DNA of 64,000 nt, taken from NCBI RefSeq assembly GCF_004168585.1, contig NZ_PGVH01000043.1:655048-719047 (forward strand). Direction: 5' to 3'. Both the position numbers and the translations under genes were made by a program. This DNA is from Shewanella sp. OPT22 (GTDB taxonomy: Bacteria > Pseudomonadota > Gammaproteobacteria > Enterobacterales > Shewanellaceae). Shown in pieces: positions 36,683 to 46,993 of this stretch. The notes under the pieces were generated by a model. The model saw only the letters and a program-made list of their open reading frames with translations. It was not told the origin of the DNA and did not search any database. The stretch's first letter is position 1; each line of letters begins with the position of its first letter.

Positions 36683-36913
36683 ATGGAATCAATAGCACAT
36701 AATATGACAACCTTGTTTCAACAACTCGGTTTAGACAGTGAACCTAAAGAAATTGAGAGCTTCATTAAACTGCATTCACCTCTGAATAAAACTACTCGGC
36801 TTGAAAATGCCAGTTTCTGGAGTGTTTCTCAAGCTCAACTTTTACATCAACTTATCCATGAAGATGCTGACTGGTCAATTGTCGTTGAGCAACTGAACAA
36901 CCAAATGCATTAA
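36683..36913 (+). CDS. DUF2789 family protein
   Basis: A 76-aa cytoplasmic helical protein that matches the DUF2789 pattern: an N-terminal MTTLFQQLGL helix, a central FWSVSQAQLL and an acidic EDADWSIVVEQL end. The function is unknown. It follows the ADP-ribosylglycohydrolase gene and has its own terminator. Confidence 0.75.
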   Translation: MESIAHNMTTLFQQLGLDSEPKEIESFIKLHSPLNKTTRLENASFWSVSQAQLLHQLIHEDADWSIVVEQLNNQMH

Positions 36914-36924
36914 CTTTTTTATTC

Positions 36925-36945
36925 AGGCACCTTTCTTGGTGCCTT
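36925..36945 (+). terminator. Terminator after the DUF2789 gene
   Basis: AGGCACC pairs with GGTGCCT around TTTCTT (allowing slippage), followed by a T-rich tail. Confidence 0.75.
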
Positions 36946-37153
36946 ATTTAATTTGCCTCAATTTAAGTTAGTTAGATTTCCCACCTTTTTAACAATCTCA
37001 CTAAATAACTAACATTGCAGCTAACCAGCATTAGCTTAAACCGGCCTAAATTTACATTAAACACCTGTAATAACTATGTATTTTAAGTTTGGCATACTCC
37101 TAGCTTATTAGTCATCAGTTAAGAAAACTCTAATGAGCAAGGGATTTGGAAAA

Positions 37154-38221
37154 ATGAAAAACTTGGGCAAATTAACCATTCTCCTACCAGTTGTGTTAGC
37201 TGGTGCATTGACAGCATGTAGTCAAAATCAAGCTGAAGAGAAGAAAGAAGAAATCTATGCGATTCCTGTCGAAACGGCTTTAGTTAGTACAGGAAATGTA
37301 GGCTCTTTCTATAGCACGACAGCCACGCTAGAAGCACCAGAAGAAGCAGAGGTTGTTACTCGTGTAGCAGGGCTAATTGAAAAGCTGCATATTGAAGAAG
37401 GCGACAAAGTTAAAAAAGGCCAACTTTTAGCAACGATTGATGCTAGACGTCAGCTTTATCAATACCAACAGTCTCAAGCAAACGTTAAAGTGATTGAGCA
37501 AGAACTCAACCGTCTAAACAAAATGACGAATAAGCAATTTGTCAGCGCAGATGCGATATCTAAGCTTGAGTTCAACCTTCAAGCAGCAAAAGCCCAGCGA
37601 GATCTTGCCAAACTTCAGTTGACAGAAAGTGAGGTTCGCTCGCCGATAGATGGCGTAGTAGCCAAACGCCACGTTAAAGCTGGCAACATGGTTAAAGAGT
37701 TTGAGCCATTATTTTATGTCGTTCGCCAAAATGAACTTCACGGTATTGTTCACCTTCCTGAGCAACAATTAGCGAGTTTAAAGCTTGAACAGAATGCAAT
37801 CATCACAAGCAACTTGAATAACCAGTATGCTTCTACAGCTAAAGTGATACGAATCAGTCCTGTTGTAGACGCTGAAAGTGGTACCTTCAAGGTAACCCTG
37901 TTATTACCTAACTCAGAAGACAAGTTTAAAGCAGGTATGTTTACGCGTGCCGAACTTCAATACGACACTCATACCGATGTCACTGTTGTACCTTATAGCG
38001 CATTAATCAACCAAGACAACAGCTACGCTATCTACACCGTCAATGAAGGTAAAGCACAACTTAACGACGTAAAAGTTGGCTATCAGCAAAATGGTCTTGT
38101 GGAAATCACTAATGGTGTAAATCAAGGTGATGAAATCGTTATCCGCGGACAACACAATCTTAAAGATCAATCAGATGTAGAAGTCATAAACCCTACCGAA
38201 ACGGAAATTGCAGCTAAATAA
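37154..38221 (+). CDS. RND efflux periplasmic adaptor lipoprotein
   Basis: The membrane-fusion subunit of a tripartite efflux pump, about 355 aa. The signal ends with lipobox LTACSQ. Lipoyl half-motifs (VVTRVAGLIEKLHIEEGDKVKKGQLLATID and VRSPIDGVVAKRHVKAGNMV regions) flank a short coiled hairpin, followed by beta-barrel and membrane-proximal domains. The start at 37154 has GGA seven bases upstream; an in-frame ATG at 37133 is an alternative. It leads an operon with two permeases. The short hairpin fits small-adaptor RND systems. The substrate is unknown. Confidence 0.88.
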   Translation: MKNLGKLTILLPVVLAGALTACSQNQAEEKKEEIYAIPVETALVSTGNVGSFYSTTATLEAPEEAEVVTRVAGLIEKLHIEEGDKVKKGQLLATIDARRQLYQYQQSQANVKVIEQELNRLNKMTNKQFVSADAISKLEFNLQAAKAQRDLAKLQLTESEVRSPIDGVVAKRHVKAGNMVKEFEPLFYVVRQNELHGIVHLPEQQLASLKLEQNAIITSNLNNQYASTAKVIRISPVVDAESGTFKVTLLLPNSEDKFKAGMFTRAELQYDTHTDVTVVPYSALINQDNSYAIYTVNEGKAQLNDVKVGYQQNGLVEITNGVNQGDEIVIRGQHNLKDQSDVEVINPTETEIAAK

Positions 38222-38299
38222 GCGAATTGTCGTGCCTGACATCCTTCGGGCACGACGACATAGCAATAAGAATAAAGTTTAAGAAAAAGGAATCACTCT

Positions 38300-41200
38300 A
38301 TGTCTGTTATCGCTACGTCAGTTAAACGGCCTGTTACCGTTTGGATGTTTATGCTGGCCATTATTTTGTTTGGGATGGTAGGCTTCTCACGCCTTGCCGT
38401 GAAACTCCTTCCTGACCTGAGTTACCCAACCCTAACCATTCGTACTTTATACGCCGGAGCTGCCCCAGTTGAAGTTGAACAACTGATCGCCAAGCCCATT
38501 GAGGAGTCAGTGGGTGTCGTTAAAGGGCTTCGTAAAGTCAGCTCCGTTTCTCGTGCTGGTATGTCTGATGTGGTGCTTGAATTCGAATGGGGCACAGACA
38601 TGGACTTAGCGAGTTTGGATACTCGTGAGAAGCTCGACACTATTGAGCTACCACTAGACGTTAAAAAGCCTTTGCTGCTTCGCTTTAATCCAAACTTAGA
38701 CCCGATCATGCGTTTGGCGTTATCAGTACCCGATGCCTCTGACAGTAAACTTAAGCAAATGCGTACCTATGGCGAAGAAGAATTGAAGCGTCGACTTGAA
38801 GCTCTATCAGGTGTTGCTTCTGTCCGCTTGTCTGGCGGTTTAGAACAAGAAGTTCATATACAGCTCGACCAAGATAAACTGGCCCAACTAAATCTAAATG
38901 CTGAAAAAATCAGAAACCGCATTGCTGCCGAAAACTTGAATTTATCAGCCGGTAAAGTTGTTCAAGGCAACAAAGAATATTTAGTTCGGACATTAAATCA
39001 ATTCAATAACTTGAACGAACTCGGACAAGTTATTGTCTATCGTGATGCTCAAAAACTCGTTCGCTTATTTGAAGTCACCGAAATAACTGATGCCTTTAAA
39101 GAGCGCAGTGATATGACGCGCATAGGCAATCAAGAATCGATTGAACTTGCCATTTATAAAGAAGGCGATGCTAACACTGTTGCTGTGGCCAAGCGTTTAA
39201 AAGCTGAAATCGATACGCTGAATAGCAACCCTAATCTGGGTGAAGTTAAACTGATTTACGACCAGTCTGAATTTATTGAAAGTGCCATTAATGAAGTTAC
39301 CTCAGCTGCCTTGATTGGTAGTTTGCTGGCCATGCTAGTTATCTACTTATTCTTGCGAGATATCGTCCCTACCCTGATTATCTCAATTTCAATCCCGCTC
39401 TCGGTCATTGCTACCTTTAATATGATGTTCTTCTCAGGCATCAGCTTAAACATCATGTCACTAGGTGGAATCGCACTTGCGGTTGGCCTTTTGGTGGATA
39501 ACGCCATTGTCGTATTAGAAAACATTGACCGTTGTAAAGCACAAGGCATGAGCCGTGTTCAAGCGGCCATCACGGGGACTAAAGAAGTCTCAGGTGCAAT
39601 TTTTGCATCAACGTTAACCACTTTAGCTGTATTCGTCCCTTTAGTCTTTGTTGATGGCATAGCAGGTGCACTGTTTTCAGATCAAGCGTTAACCGTTGCC
39701 TTTGCCTTGCTGGCTTCATTATTGGTTGCACTAACGGCGATTCCGATGCTTGCGTCAAGAGAAGGATTAAAAGCACCTGAACATCAAGAAGTAGAAAAAG
39801 AATCAGTTCCAAAAACTAAATTAGGTAAGTTTGGTTTTTACAGTAAAAAAGTACTGCTATTTCCGTTTGTGCTTCTGTTTAGCATTGTTCCAGCATTTTT
39901 ACTGACCTTCACTTTGACTCTGGGGAAACTGATTGCTTGGCTTTCAGGAATGATCCTTAAACCAATCATCATTGCATTTAACTGGATATATCGTGGTTTA
40001 GAACGCAGTTATCACGCTCTTTTAAACGGTGCGCTATCACATAAGTGGTTAAGCCTGACGATTGCGATTGTTATTTCTGCTGCCGCAGGTAGTCTTGCGC
40101 CTCGTCTTGGTATGGAGTTAATTCCACCAATGAACCAAGGTGAGTTTTATGTTGAGGTGCAATTACCACCAGGTACCGAAGTTTCACAAACAGATCGTGT
40201 ACTGCAGCAACTTGCAACCTCTGTGACAGGTCATCCGCAAGTTAAACATTTATACAGCCAAGCTGGCAGCGGTGGTTTAATGACCTCTGACACCAGCCGT
40301 GGTGGCGAAAACTGGGGACGCTTACAGGTTGTACTAAACAACAGTAACGGCTATGACGAAGTCAGTGAGATTTTGCGTAACAAAACTCGTTTAATTCCTG
40401 AGTTAGATGCAAAGATCCAACACCCAGAGTTATTCAGCTTCAAAACACCAATTGAGATTGAATTGAGTGGCTATGATATTGATCAGCTAAAAACCACGGC
40501 TGATAAATTAATCGAAGTCCTTTCAGAGTCGAATCGTTTTACTGACTTAAATACCAGCCTACGAGATGGCCAACCTGAACTCAGCATTGAGTTTGATCAT
40601 GCACGCATTGCGGCCCTTGGTATGGATACGCCAACGATTGCTAACCGTATTGCACAACGTATTGGTGGTACGGTAGCCAGTCAATACAATGTGAGAGATC
40701 GTAAAGTTGATATTCTCGTAAGAAGCCAACAAGAAGAACGTAATCAAATCAGTGACATCGGTTCGATGATCATCAATCCTGATGGTGTTCGCCCTATTCC
40801 ATTAAACGCTGTAGCTGAAGTAAATCTTCAACTTGGTCCATCTGCAATCAGCCGTGTTGCACAACAACGTGTGGCGATAGTGTCGGCGAATTTAGGTTAT
40901 GGTGACTTAGCTGATGCCGTTACTGCGGCGAAAGCAGTGATGGATGCTCAAAACATTCCAGTTTCTATCCAAGCTCGTATTGGTGGACAAAACGAAGAAA
41001 TGGAGCACTCGTTCCGTTCATTGCAAATCGCATTATTACTTGCAGTATTCTTGGTTTATTTGGTGATGGCGAGTCAGTTTGAATCGTTATTACATCCACT
41101 GCTGATTCTGATTGCCGTACCAATGGCAGTAACAGGCAGTATCTTCGGCCTGTTCATTACCCAAACTCATTTAAGCGTAATTGTATTTATCGGCTTAATC

Positions 41201-41545
41201 ATGTTGGCGGGTATCGTGGTGAACAATGCCATTGTATTGGTTGACCGCATTAATCAGTTACGTGCTGACGGTACAGACAAGCTAGAAGCCATTAAAGAAG
41301 CAGCTCACTCTCGCCTACGCCCAATTATGATGACCACAATGACAACGTCATTAGGTTTATTACCTATGGCGATTGGCTTGGGTGATGGTAGTGAGATTCG
41401 TGCTCCAATGGCGATTACGGTGATTTTCGGTTTGATTTTATCGACTCTGCTTACTTTAGTTGTCATTCCAGTTTTATATGCTCTATTTGACAGAAAGCAG
41501 TTCAATAAAGAAGAACAACTAGAACCAGCAATGGAGGGCGCATAA
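38300..41545 (+). CDS. RND efflux permease, first of a pair
   Basis: An inner-membrane proton-driven pump of 1081 aa, AcrB/HAE1-like. N-terminal helix one is followed by the porter domain, then helices 2-6 with GGIALAVGLLVDNAIVVLENI (proton-relay Asp) and helices 7-12. It is about 40 residues longer than typical: an extra hydrophobic stretch lies between helix 6 and helix 7 (about residues 517-560). It overlaps the second permease by one base (TAATG), so the two are tightly coupled and may form a mixed trimer as in MdtBC. Confidence 0.9.
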   Translation: MSVIATSVKRPVTVWMFMLAIILFGMVGFSRLAVKLLPDLSYPTLTIRTLYAGAAPVEVEQLIAKPIEESVGVVKGLRKVSSVSRAGMSDVVLEFEWGTDMDLASLDTREKLDTIELPLDVKKPLLLRFNPNLDPIMRLALSVPDASDSKLKQMRTYGEEELKRRLEALSGVASVRLSGGLEQEVHIQLDQDKLAQLNLNAEKIRNRIAAENLNLSAGKVVQGNKEYLVRTLNQFNNLNELGQVIVYRDAQKLVRLFEVTEITDAFKERSDMTRIGNQESIELAIYKEGDANTVAVAKRLKAEIDTLNSNPNLGEVKLIYDQSEFIESAINEVTSAALIGSLLAMLVIYLFLRDIVPTLIISISIPLSVIATFNMMFFSGISLNIMSLGGIALAVGLLVDNAIVVLENIDRCKAQGMSRVQAAITGTKEVSGAIFASTLTTLAVFVPLVFVDGIAGALFSDQALTVAFALLASLLVALTAIPMLASREGLKAPEHQEVEKESVPKTKLGKFGFYSKKVLLFPFVLLFSIVPAFLLTFTLTLGKLIAWLSGMILKPIIIAFNWIYRGLERSYHALLNGALSHKWLSLTIAIVISAAAGSLAPRLGMELIPPMNQGEFYVEVQLPPGTEVSQTDRVLQQLATSVTGHPQVKHLYSQAGSGGLMTSDTSRGGENWGRLQVVLNNSNGYDEVSEILRNKTRLIPELDAKIQHPELFSFKTPIEIELSGYDIDQLKTTADKLIEVLSESNRFTDLNTSLRDGQPELSIEFDHARIAALGMDTPTIANRIAQRIGGTVASQYNVRDRKVDILVRSQQEERNQISDIGSMIINPDGVRPIPLNAVAEVNLQLGPSAISRVAQQRVAIVSANLGYGDLADAVTAAKAVMDAQNIPVSIQARIGGQNEEMEHSFRSLQIALLLAVFLVYLVMASQFESLLHPLLILIAVPMAVTGSIFGLFITQTHLSVIVFIGLIMLAGIVVNNAIVLVDRINQLRADGTDKLEAIKEAAHSRLRPIMMTTMTTSLGLLPMAIGLGDGSEIRAPMAITVIFGLILSTLLTLVVIPVLYALFDRKQFNKEEQLEPAMEGA

Positions 41546-44500
41546 TGAGCATTACTAAACTTGCGATTAAACGCCCTGTTACCACCAGCATGTTTTTTAT
41601 CGCCATTCTGTTATTCGGAATGGCGGCAACGAGACTGCTGCCATTGGAGATGTTTCCAGGTATTGATATTCCACAAATCAATGTCAATGTGCCTTATCGA
41701 GGTTCATCACCTGCTGAAGTGGAGCGTGAAGTAACTCAGATACTTGAAGAGTCTTTAGCGACCATGACGGGCATCGACAGAATGCGTTCATGGTCAGACC
41801 AAAACGGTGTGAATATTCGTCTTGATATGAAATGGGGCGAAAACGTCGCCAGTAAAGGGCTAGAGGCTCGTGAGAAAATCGATGCCGTTAGTCACTTATT
41901 ACCGGATGATGTAGAACGTATTTTTGTTCAACAGTTCTCAACGTCTGACATGCCAGTGCTCAATATTCGTTTATCAAGCCAACGTGAATTATCTGGTGCA
42001 TTTGATTTACTCGACAAACAACTTAAAAAACCGCTAGAGCGCATTGATGGCGTGTCACAAGTCAGTTTGTATGGTGTCGAGCAAAAGCAAATCGAAGTTC
42101 GTATTGATGTCGATAGGTTACTGGCATCAGGCATGCCCGTTGCGGAGTTAAATCGTAAACTGGCAGCGCAAAACTTTGTGATTAATGCAGGCAATTTACG
42201 CAGTAATAACAAAGTCTATCAAGTATCACCAAAAGGTGAGTTTAGATCCCTAGAGGCCATTCGTAACTTATGGCTCACCCCATCTCTCCGTTTAGCAGAT
42301 GTTGCAAACGTAAGTTTTGCATTGCCAGAGGCTGAAGAAGGTCGTCACCTCGATAAAAAGTACGCTGTGGGTTTGGATGTATTCAAAGAATCTGGCGCAA
42401 ACTTAGTTCAAGTATCAAACAGAGTGATCAAAGTTATCAACGCCGTAAAGCAAGATCCGCAATTCAGTGGCATCAAGCTTTACATCATGGAAGACCAAGC
42501 TTTTGGTGTTAAATCATCGCTGAAAGATCTACTGATTTCAGGTTTAATCGGTGCCCTACTTTCGTTCGGTGTATTGTACTTATTTTTACGTGACTTAAAA
42601 CTCACCATGGTCATTGTCGCTTCTGTGCCAATCTCGATTTGTATGACACTCGCAGTCATGTACTTCTTAGGTTACAGCTTGAACATCCTATCCATGATGG
42701 GGTTACTGCTTGCCATTGGTATGTTGATTGATAACGCCGTCGTGATCACTGAAAGTGTGTTGCAGGAGCGTGAAAATGCACCAGCTAATACACCCGCTAC
42801 TCAAGCCATTTTATCGGGCGTAGATAAAGTTGCCCTTGCTGTTATGGCAGGAACCTTGACTACTGCCGTAGTGTTTTTGCCCAATATCTTCGGGGTAAAA
42901 GTTGAGCTTACAGTGTTCTTAGAACATGTCTCAATTGCAATTTGTGTATCTCTTTTAGCGTCATTATTGGTTTCAAAAACCTTGTTACCACTCATGATCA
43001 GGAAACTTAACTTCAAGCCAAAGCCTAAAAAAGAAAGCGACAAACTACAAAACGCTTATCATAAAAGCTTATCTTGGGTGCTCACTAGACCTAAACTTTC
43101 AGGTTTTATCGCTATTTTAATTCTGGTTTCAACGGCGCTACCACTAGGGGTCATTCAAGGGAACGACGGCGGTGGAGAAAACCCCGATCGTCTATTCATC
43201 AACTACATGGTTGAAGGTCGTCACACCGTTGAAGTTGTTGAATCGTTAGTTTCTGAAATGGAAGACTACTTGTACGCCAATCAAGATAAATTCCATATTG
43301 ACTCGGTGTACAGCTATTACAATCCGGATCGAGCACAGTCTACACTAATTCTGAAAAAGGATACCAAAGCTGATCTAAAAAAACTGAAAGAAGAGATACG
43401 TGAAGGTTTCCCTAAGTTCAGTATTGCTAAACCTCAGTTTGGTTGGGGAAGAGACAATAATGGTGTTCGTATTTCACTTACCGGACGTTCCACCAGCGAA
43501 CTGATTCGAATCAGCGAGCAAGTGATACCACTAATCCAAAATATTGAAGGTTTGGTTGATGTTCGCTCTGAACTCAGCACCGGTCAGCAAGAAGTTGTGG
43601 TAATCATTAATCCTGTTATGGCTTCACGTCTTGGAGTGGAGTTACGCCAAGTTGCCCGAAATATTTCTCTGGCATTGCGTGGTACACCACTGCGTTCATA
43701 CCGTCATGACCCAAGTGGTGAGTTACGCATTGAACTGGCTTATGATAAAAGCTGGCAAAAGTCGTTAGATAAATTAAAAGAACTCCCTGTCATCAAAATT
43801 GGTGAACGGGTATACACTTTGGATAATTTAGCGACGATAAAGACCCAACCTCGCCTAGAAACCATCCGTCACTATGACCGTCAAACGGCATTAAATATTG
43901 GTGCAAGTATGGACGAGATTTCAGTGGACGATGCACAGGAAAAGATCACTGAGGCTCTTGATTCAATCAATTTCCCGCATGGCTATAAATACTCATTTCG
44001 TGGCGCCTTTGAGCGTCAAAATGAAGATCAAGCCATTATGCTGACTAATATGATTCTGGCTGTTGCTATGATTTATATTGTCATGGCAGCGCTGTTTGAA
44101 TCATTGTTGTTACCAACGGCCATCATCACCTCAATTCTATATTCAATCACAGGCGTATTTTGGGCGATGATGTTCAGTGGTAATTCTATGGGCGTTATGG
44201 CGATGATCGGGATATTGATCTTAATCGGAGTCGTAGTAAACAACGGCATTGTACTGGTTGATCAAATCAATCAAATGCAGCCGAAACTCAATAAGCTTAC
44301 AGAAACAATTACTCAGGTGTGTATTACACGTTTACGTCCAGTATTAATGACAGTAAGTACCACCATTCTTGGTTTATTACCGCTTGCACTCGGTGAAACT
44401 AAAATCGGCGGCGGTGGCCCACCATACTCACCAATGGCGATTGCGATTATCGGTGGCCTAGCATTCTCGACGATCACAAGTTTGTACCTTGTGCCTTTGT

Positions 44501-44598
44501 GTTATCAGGCCTTATATCGCATGAGATATAAAGCAGGGATCCAGCTTGAGAAGTCGAATCACATTTCTAAGCGCTGGTTGAGGTGGTTACCTTCTTAA
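41545..44598 (+). CDS. RND efflux permease, second of a pair
   Basis: A 1017-aa AcrB-like permease. It shares the N-terminal MSITKLAIKRPVTTSMFFIAILLFGM style with its neighbour but is clearly a separate paralogue. The proton-relay helix MMGLLLAIGMLIDNAVVITES is present. It lacks the extra hydrophobic stretch. No outer-membrane channel gene follows, so a shared TolC elsewhere is needed. A terminator follows. Confidence 0.9.
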   Translation: MSITKLAIKRPVTTSMFFIAILLFGMAATRLLPLEMFPGIDIPQINVNVPYRGSSPAEVEREVTQILEESLATMTGIDRMRSWSDQNGVNIRLDMKWGENVASKGLEAREKIDAVSHLLPDDVERIFVQQFSTSDMPVLNIRLSSQRELSGAFDLLDKQLKKPLERIDGVSQVSLYGVEQKQIEVRIDVDRLLASGMPVAELNRKLAAQNFVINAGNLRSNNKVYQVSPKGEFRSLEAIRNLWLTPSLRLADVANVSFALPEAEEGRHLDKKYAVGLDVFKESGANLVQVSNRVIKVINAVKQDPQFSGIKLYIMEDQAFGVKSSLKDLLISGLIGALLSFGVLYLFLRDLKLTMVIVASVPISICMTLAVMYFLGYSLNILSMMGLLLAIGMLIDNAVVITESVLQERENAPANTPATQAILSGVDKVALAVMAGTLTTAVVFLPNIFGVKVELTVFLEHVSIAICVSLLASLLVSKTLLPLMIRKLNFKPKPKKESDKLQNAYHKSLSWVLTRPKLSGFIAILILVSTALPLGVIQGNDGGGENPDRLFINYMVEGRHTVEVVESLVSEMEDYLYANQDKFHIDSVYSYYNPDRAQSTLILKKDTKADLKKLKEEIREGFPKFSIAKPQFGWGRDNNGVRISLTGRSTSELIRISEQVIPLIQNIEGLVDVRSELSTGQQEVVVIINPVMASRLGVELRQVARNISLALRGTPLRSYRHDPSGELRIELAYDKSWQKSLDKLKELPVIKIGERVYTLDNLATIKTQPRLETIRHYDRQTALNIGASMDEISVDDAQEKITEALDSINFPHGYKYSFRGAFERQNEDQAIMLTNMILAVAMIYIVMAALFESLLLPTAIITSILYSITGVFWAMMFSGNSMGVMAMIGILILIGVVVNNGIVLVDQINQMQPKLNKLTETITQVCITRLRPVLMTVSTTILGLLPLALGETKIGGGGPPYSPMAIAIIGGLAFSTITSLYLVPLCYQALYRMRYKAGIQLEKSNHISKRWLRWLPS

Positions 44599-44608
44599 TC
44601 GAAATATC

Positions 44609-44636
44609 AGAGGGTGCAAACGCATCCTCTTTTTTT
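44609..44636 (+). terminator. Terminator of the RND operon
   Basis: AGAGGGTGC pairs with GCATCCTCT (one G-T pair) around AAAC and is followed by seven T. It is a classic intrinsic terminator. Confidence 0.85.
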
Positions 44637-44653
44637 GAGAGAAAATATAATTA

Positions 44654-45025
44654 TTAAGGTTTATTACATTCAACCTTCATGTCAGCTCCCTTTTTACTAT
44701 AAGCCAACAAATAACTTGAACCATTTTGGCTAGAAAACTCTGATGTAGTACCGTATAGGTAATTAGGTGGGAGAGAAATCGTTAATGTTATATCAGGTTT
44801 GTGTTTAATGACTGCTTGAGTATTAATATTAACCGAATAATAAGCTTCGCTTCTTTGAGCCTCTAATGCCTGAATATTTCCTGCATTATAAGTCTCTTCA
44901 AGCTTTTGAGTTTCAGTTTGCCAATTCGTGCCATCAAAATAACGGTATGTAGCTTCACAATTAATTTGTGCTTGTACGAAAGGAACAAAACCTACCAAAG
45001 CTAACAATAAATATCGATTCATCAT
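44654..45025 (-). CDS. Small secreted protein of unknown function
   Basis: A 123-aa protein with a clear signal peptide (MMNRYLLLALVGFVPFVQA, cleavage before Q20). The mature part has two Cys, one near each end, which could form a disulfide, and looks beta-rich. The start may be either of two adjacent ATGs. I do not recognise the family. Confidence 0.6.
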   Translation of the reverse strand: MMNRYLLLALVGFVPFVQAQINCEATYRYFDGTNWQTETQKLEETYNAGNIQALEAQRSEAYYSVNINTQAVIKHKPDITLTISLPPNYLYGTTSEFSSQNGSSYLLAYSKKGADMKVECNKP

Positions 45026-45182
45026 ATGAAATCCTATAGCGCTTAAACTTGAGAAATTCTATTGGATAATTAAAGGCTCTGTTAGATTTTGTCTTTATTC
45101 TATATGCTATCAAACCTATGAAATAAAACTGATTTAAATGCTTTCTTATTCAATTAATAACAATAAAACAACAAGGAAAAGT

Positions 45183-46043
45183 ATGAAAAACTCTACGATT
45201 GCTCTGCTCACATTTTCTCTTTTTAGCCTATCATCACAAGCGAACAGCCGTTTTGACGATGTAACAATCAGTTCTCAACAACTATCAGAGTCAGCTTATA
45301 TGTTCACAGGTGCGGGTGGAAATATCGGCGTATCAGCTGGTGAGGATGGTATTCTGATTATTGATGATCAGTTCGCACCGTTAGCAGATAAAATTGAGAC
45401 TGAACTGGCCAAAATCAAACAAGGCTCACCTAAATACATCATCAATACTCATTATCATGGCGATCATGTCGGTGGTAACGCACACTTTGGTGAACACGGC
45501 ACCATTATGGCTCACCATAATGTTCTCAAACGATTGAAATCAAATAAAGACATTGATGCCAAAGCACTTCCTGTAATCACTTACGACAACGGCATTTCTA
45601 TCCACTTCAATGGTGATACTTTAAAAGTGGTTCATCTTAAGCCTGGGCATACTGACGGTGATAGCGTTGTAGTATGGGACGATTTAAGCGTGGTACATAT
45701 GGGAGACTTATTTTTTAAAGATCACTTCCCTTATGTTGATCTTAAAGGCGGAGGCTCTGTAAAGGGTTATAGAGATAATGTCGCTCATGTATTAAACATC
45801 ATTACTGATAAAACTAAAGTCATTCCTGGTCATGGAGCGCTTGCAACAAAAAAAGATTTGATGAAATTCAAGCTCATGATGGATGAAAGTATACATTGGA
45901 TGGAGCAACAAATTGCGGAAAAAAGGACGGTAGCTGAAATCAAAAAGTCAGGGTTACCTTCCAAATTAAAGCCGTGGAGCTGGCGCTTTATTACAGAAGA
46001 TAAATGGATTAATACACTCTATGAAGACTTGAGCAATCAGTAA
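45183..46043 (+). CDS. Exported MBL-fold metallo-hydrolase
   Basis: A periplasmic metallo-beta-lactamase-fold hydrolase of 286 aa with a signal peptide (MKNSTIALLTFSLFSLSSQA). The zinc motif is NTHYHGDHVGG, later ligands are in PGHTDGDSV and IPGHGAL. The start at 45183 has AAGGAAAAG just upstream; an in-frame ATG at 45138 would disrupt the signal peptide. Related proteins include cyclases and relatives of class B beta-lactamases; the motif alone does not prove antibiotic hydrolysis. Confidence 0.85.
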   Translation: MKNSTIALLTFSLFSLSSQANSRFDDVTISSQQLSESAYMFTGAGGNIGVSAGEDGILIIDDQFAPLADKIETELAKIKQGSPKYIINTHYHGDHVGGNAHFGEHGTIMAHHNVLKRLKSNKDIDAKALPVITYDNGISIHFNGDTLKVVHLKPGHTDGDSVVVWDDLSVVHMGDLFFKDHFPYVDLKGGGSVKGYRDNVAHVLNIITDKTKVIPGHGALATKKDLMKFKLMMDESIHWMEQQIAEKRTVAEIKKSGLPSKLKPWSWRFITEDKWINTLYEDLSNQ

Positions 46044-46051
46044 AAACAAAA

Positions 46052-46070
46052 TGGGTGTGCTAAGCACCCA
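46052..46070. terminator. Hairpin between convergent genes
   Basis: TGGGTG pairs with CACCCA around seven bases. It includes the last codons of the minus-strand kinase-like gene and follows the MBL gene by eight bases; the T-run is poor. Confidence 0.5.
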
Positions 46071-46827
46071 CTTCTTCAGCTGAACGTGTCCGAGGCACTT
46101 CTTTAAAGTGTTTTAATACCCAATAAATCGGCTTTATATCTCGACCACCTTTAAAGCGAAACAAATAAGCCAAACAATATAACCATTGCCATTTTCTAAT
46201 TTGCTGCTGACTTTGTTGCCAAACCTGTTCGCCACCCGCTTCACGATAATGGTTAATGATTCTTTCAATGAGCTCAACCTTTACTCCAAGATATCGATAC
46301 AAACTATGAATGAAGACGAATAGATCTCTTACTTGCCGCTCTTCTACAGGCATGTGTGCAATATTGGATTCAAAGTCGATAAAGGTAATTTTGCCATTTC
46401 GCCAACAAATATCCCTTAATGCAGGGCGGCCATGCGCAAACTTAAGCAAATGAAGTTCGGCTAATGCTTTTGCAGAATCAAATAAAATCTGCTTTAACTG
46501 CTCCGAGTTACAGTTTGGATCGTTGATCCAGTCTTTTAACGTTTTACCTGAATCCTCAATGACGAAGTAAGACTTCTTAATCGTTTTTTGTTTACACACA
46601 ATGTGGGGAACTGGCGCATGCCTACGTTCAAGCTTACAGATTTTGCATACTTCTCTGCGCAAGGCTCTATTGGCATCACCCTTTAGCAACTTCATGATCC
46701 CACACACTTGCTCAGTTTGTTTTAACCAATACTTTTGTTCTTCATACTCAAAAGCTGAAACTCTGTCACCTTCATGCAGTTTCAGCTCATGATCTAACTT
46801 TTCTTGGAATGTGAGTTTTTCATTCAT
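46060..46827 (-). CDS. Kinase-fold protein, LPS-kinase-like
   Basis: A 255-aa cytoplasmic protein with a small-kinase fold. An N-lobe lysine strand (EQKYWLKQT) is followed by a hinge (YFVIEDSGKTLKDW), a catalytic-loop-like HGRPALRDICWRNGKITFIDFE with the metal-binding D, and a helical C-lobe. It resembles WaaP/KdkA-like kinases but the catalytic HxD is replaced by HGRPALRD. It lies just downstream of lpxK and trm112, which suggests a role with lipopolysaccharide; this is inference. Confidence 0.65.
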   Translation of the reverse strand: MNEKLTFQEKLDHELKLHEGDRVSAFEYEEQKYWLKQTEQVCGIMKLLKGDANRALRREVCKICKLERRHAPVPHIVCKQKTIKKSYFVIEDSGKTLKDWINDPNCNSEQLKQILFDSAKALAELHLLKFAHGRPALRDICWRNGKITFIDFESNIAHMPVEERQVRDLFVFIHSLYRYLGVKVELIERIINHYREAGGEQVWQQSQQQIRKWQWLYCLAYLFRFKGGRDIKPIYWVLKHFKEVPRTRSAEEVGA

Positions 46828-46951
46828 ACTACAGTGGATTTATCGAACGTTTAGCTAACACTAAGTGATCTAAGAAATGTGATTCAAACTTGAATTAGTA
46901 GGTATTCAGCTCTAGTTCAGAAAATGCAGTTCATATGCTAGACAAACAAAA

Positions 46952-46973
46952 AAGCACCAACAATGTGGTGCTT
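46952..46973 (-). terminator. Terminator of the comEC-msbA-lpxK-trm112 unit
   Basis: AAGCACC pairs with GGTGCTT around eight bases. On the minus strand it is followed by six T. It lies 21 bases after the Trm112 stop. Confidence 0.85.
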
Positions 46974-46993
46974 CAATTCTATGGTATTAACCC

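Noticed and set aside
45183..46043. Metallo-beta-lactamase resistance gene
   Set aside because: The HYHGDH motif is shared by many MBL-fold hydrolases; nothing specific to beta-lactamases was identified.
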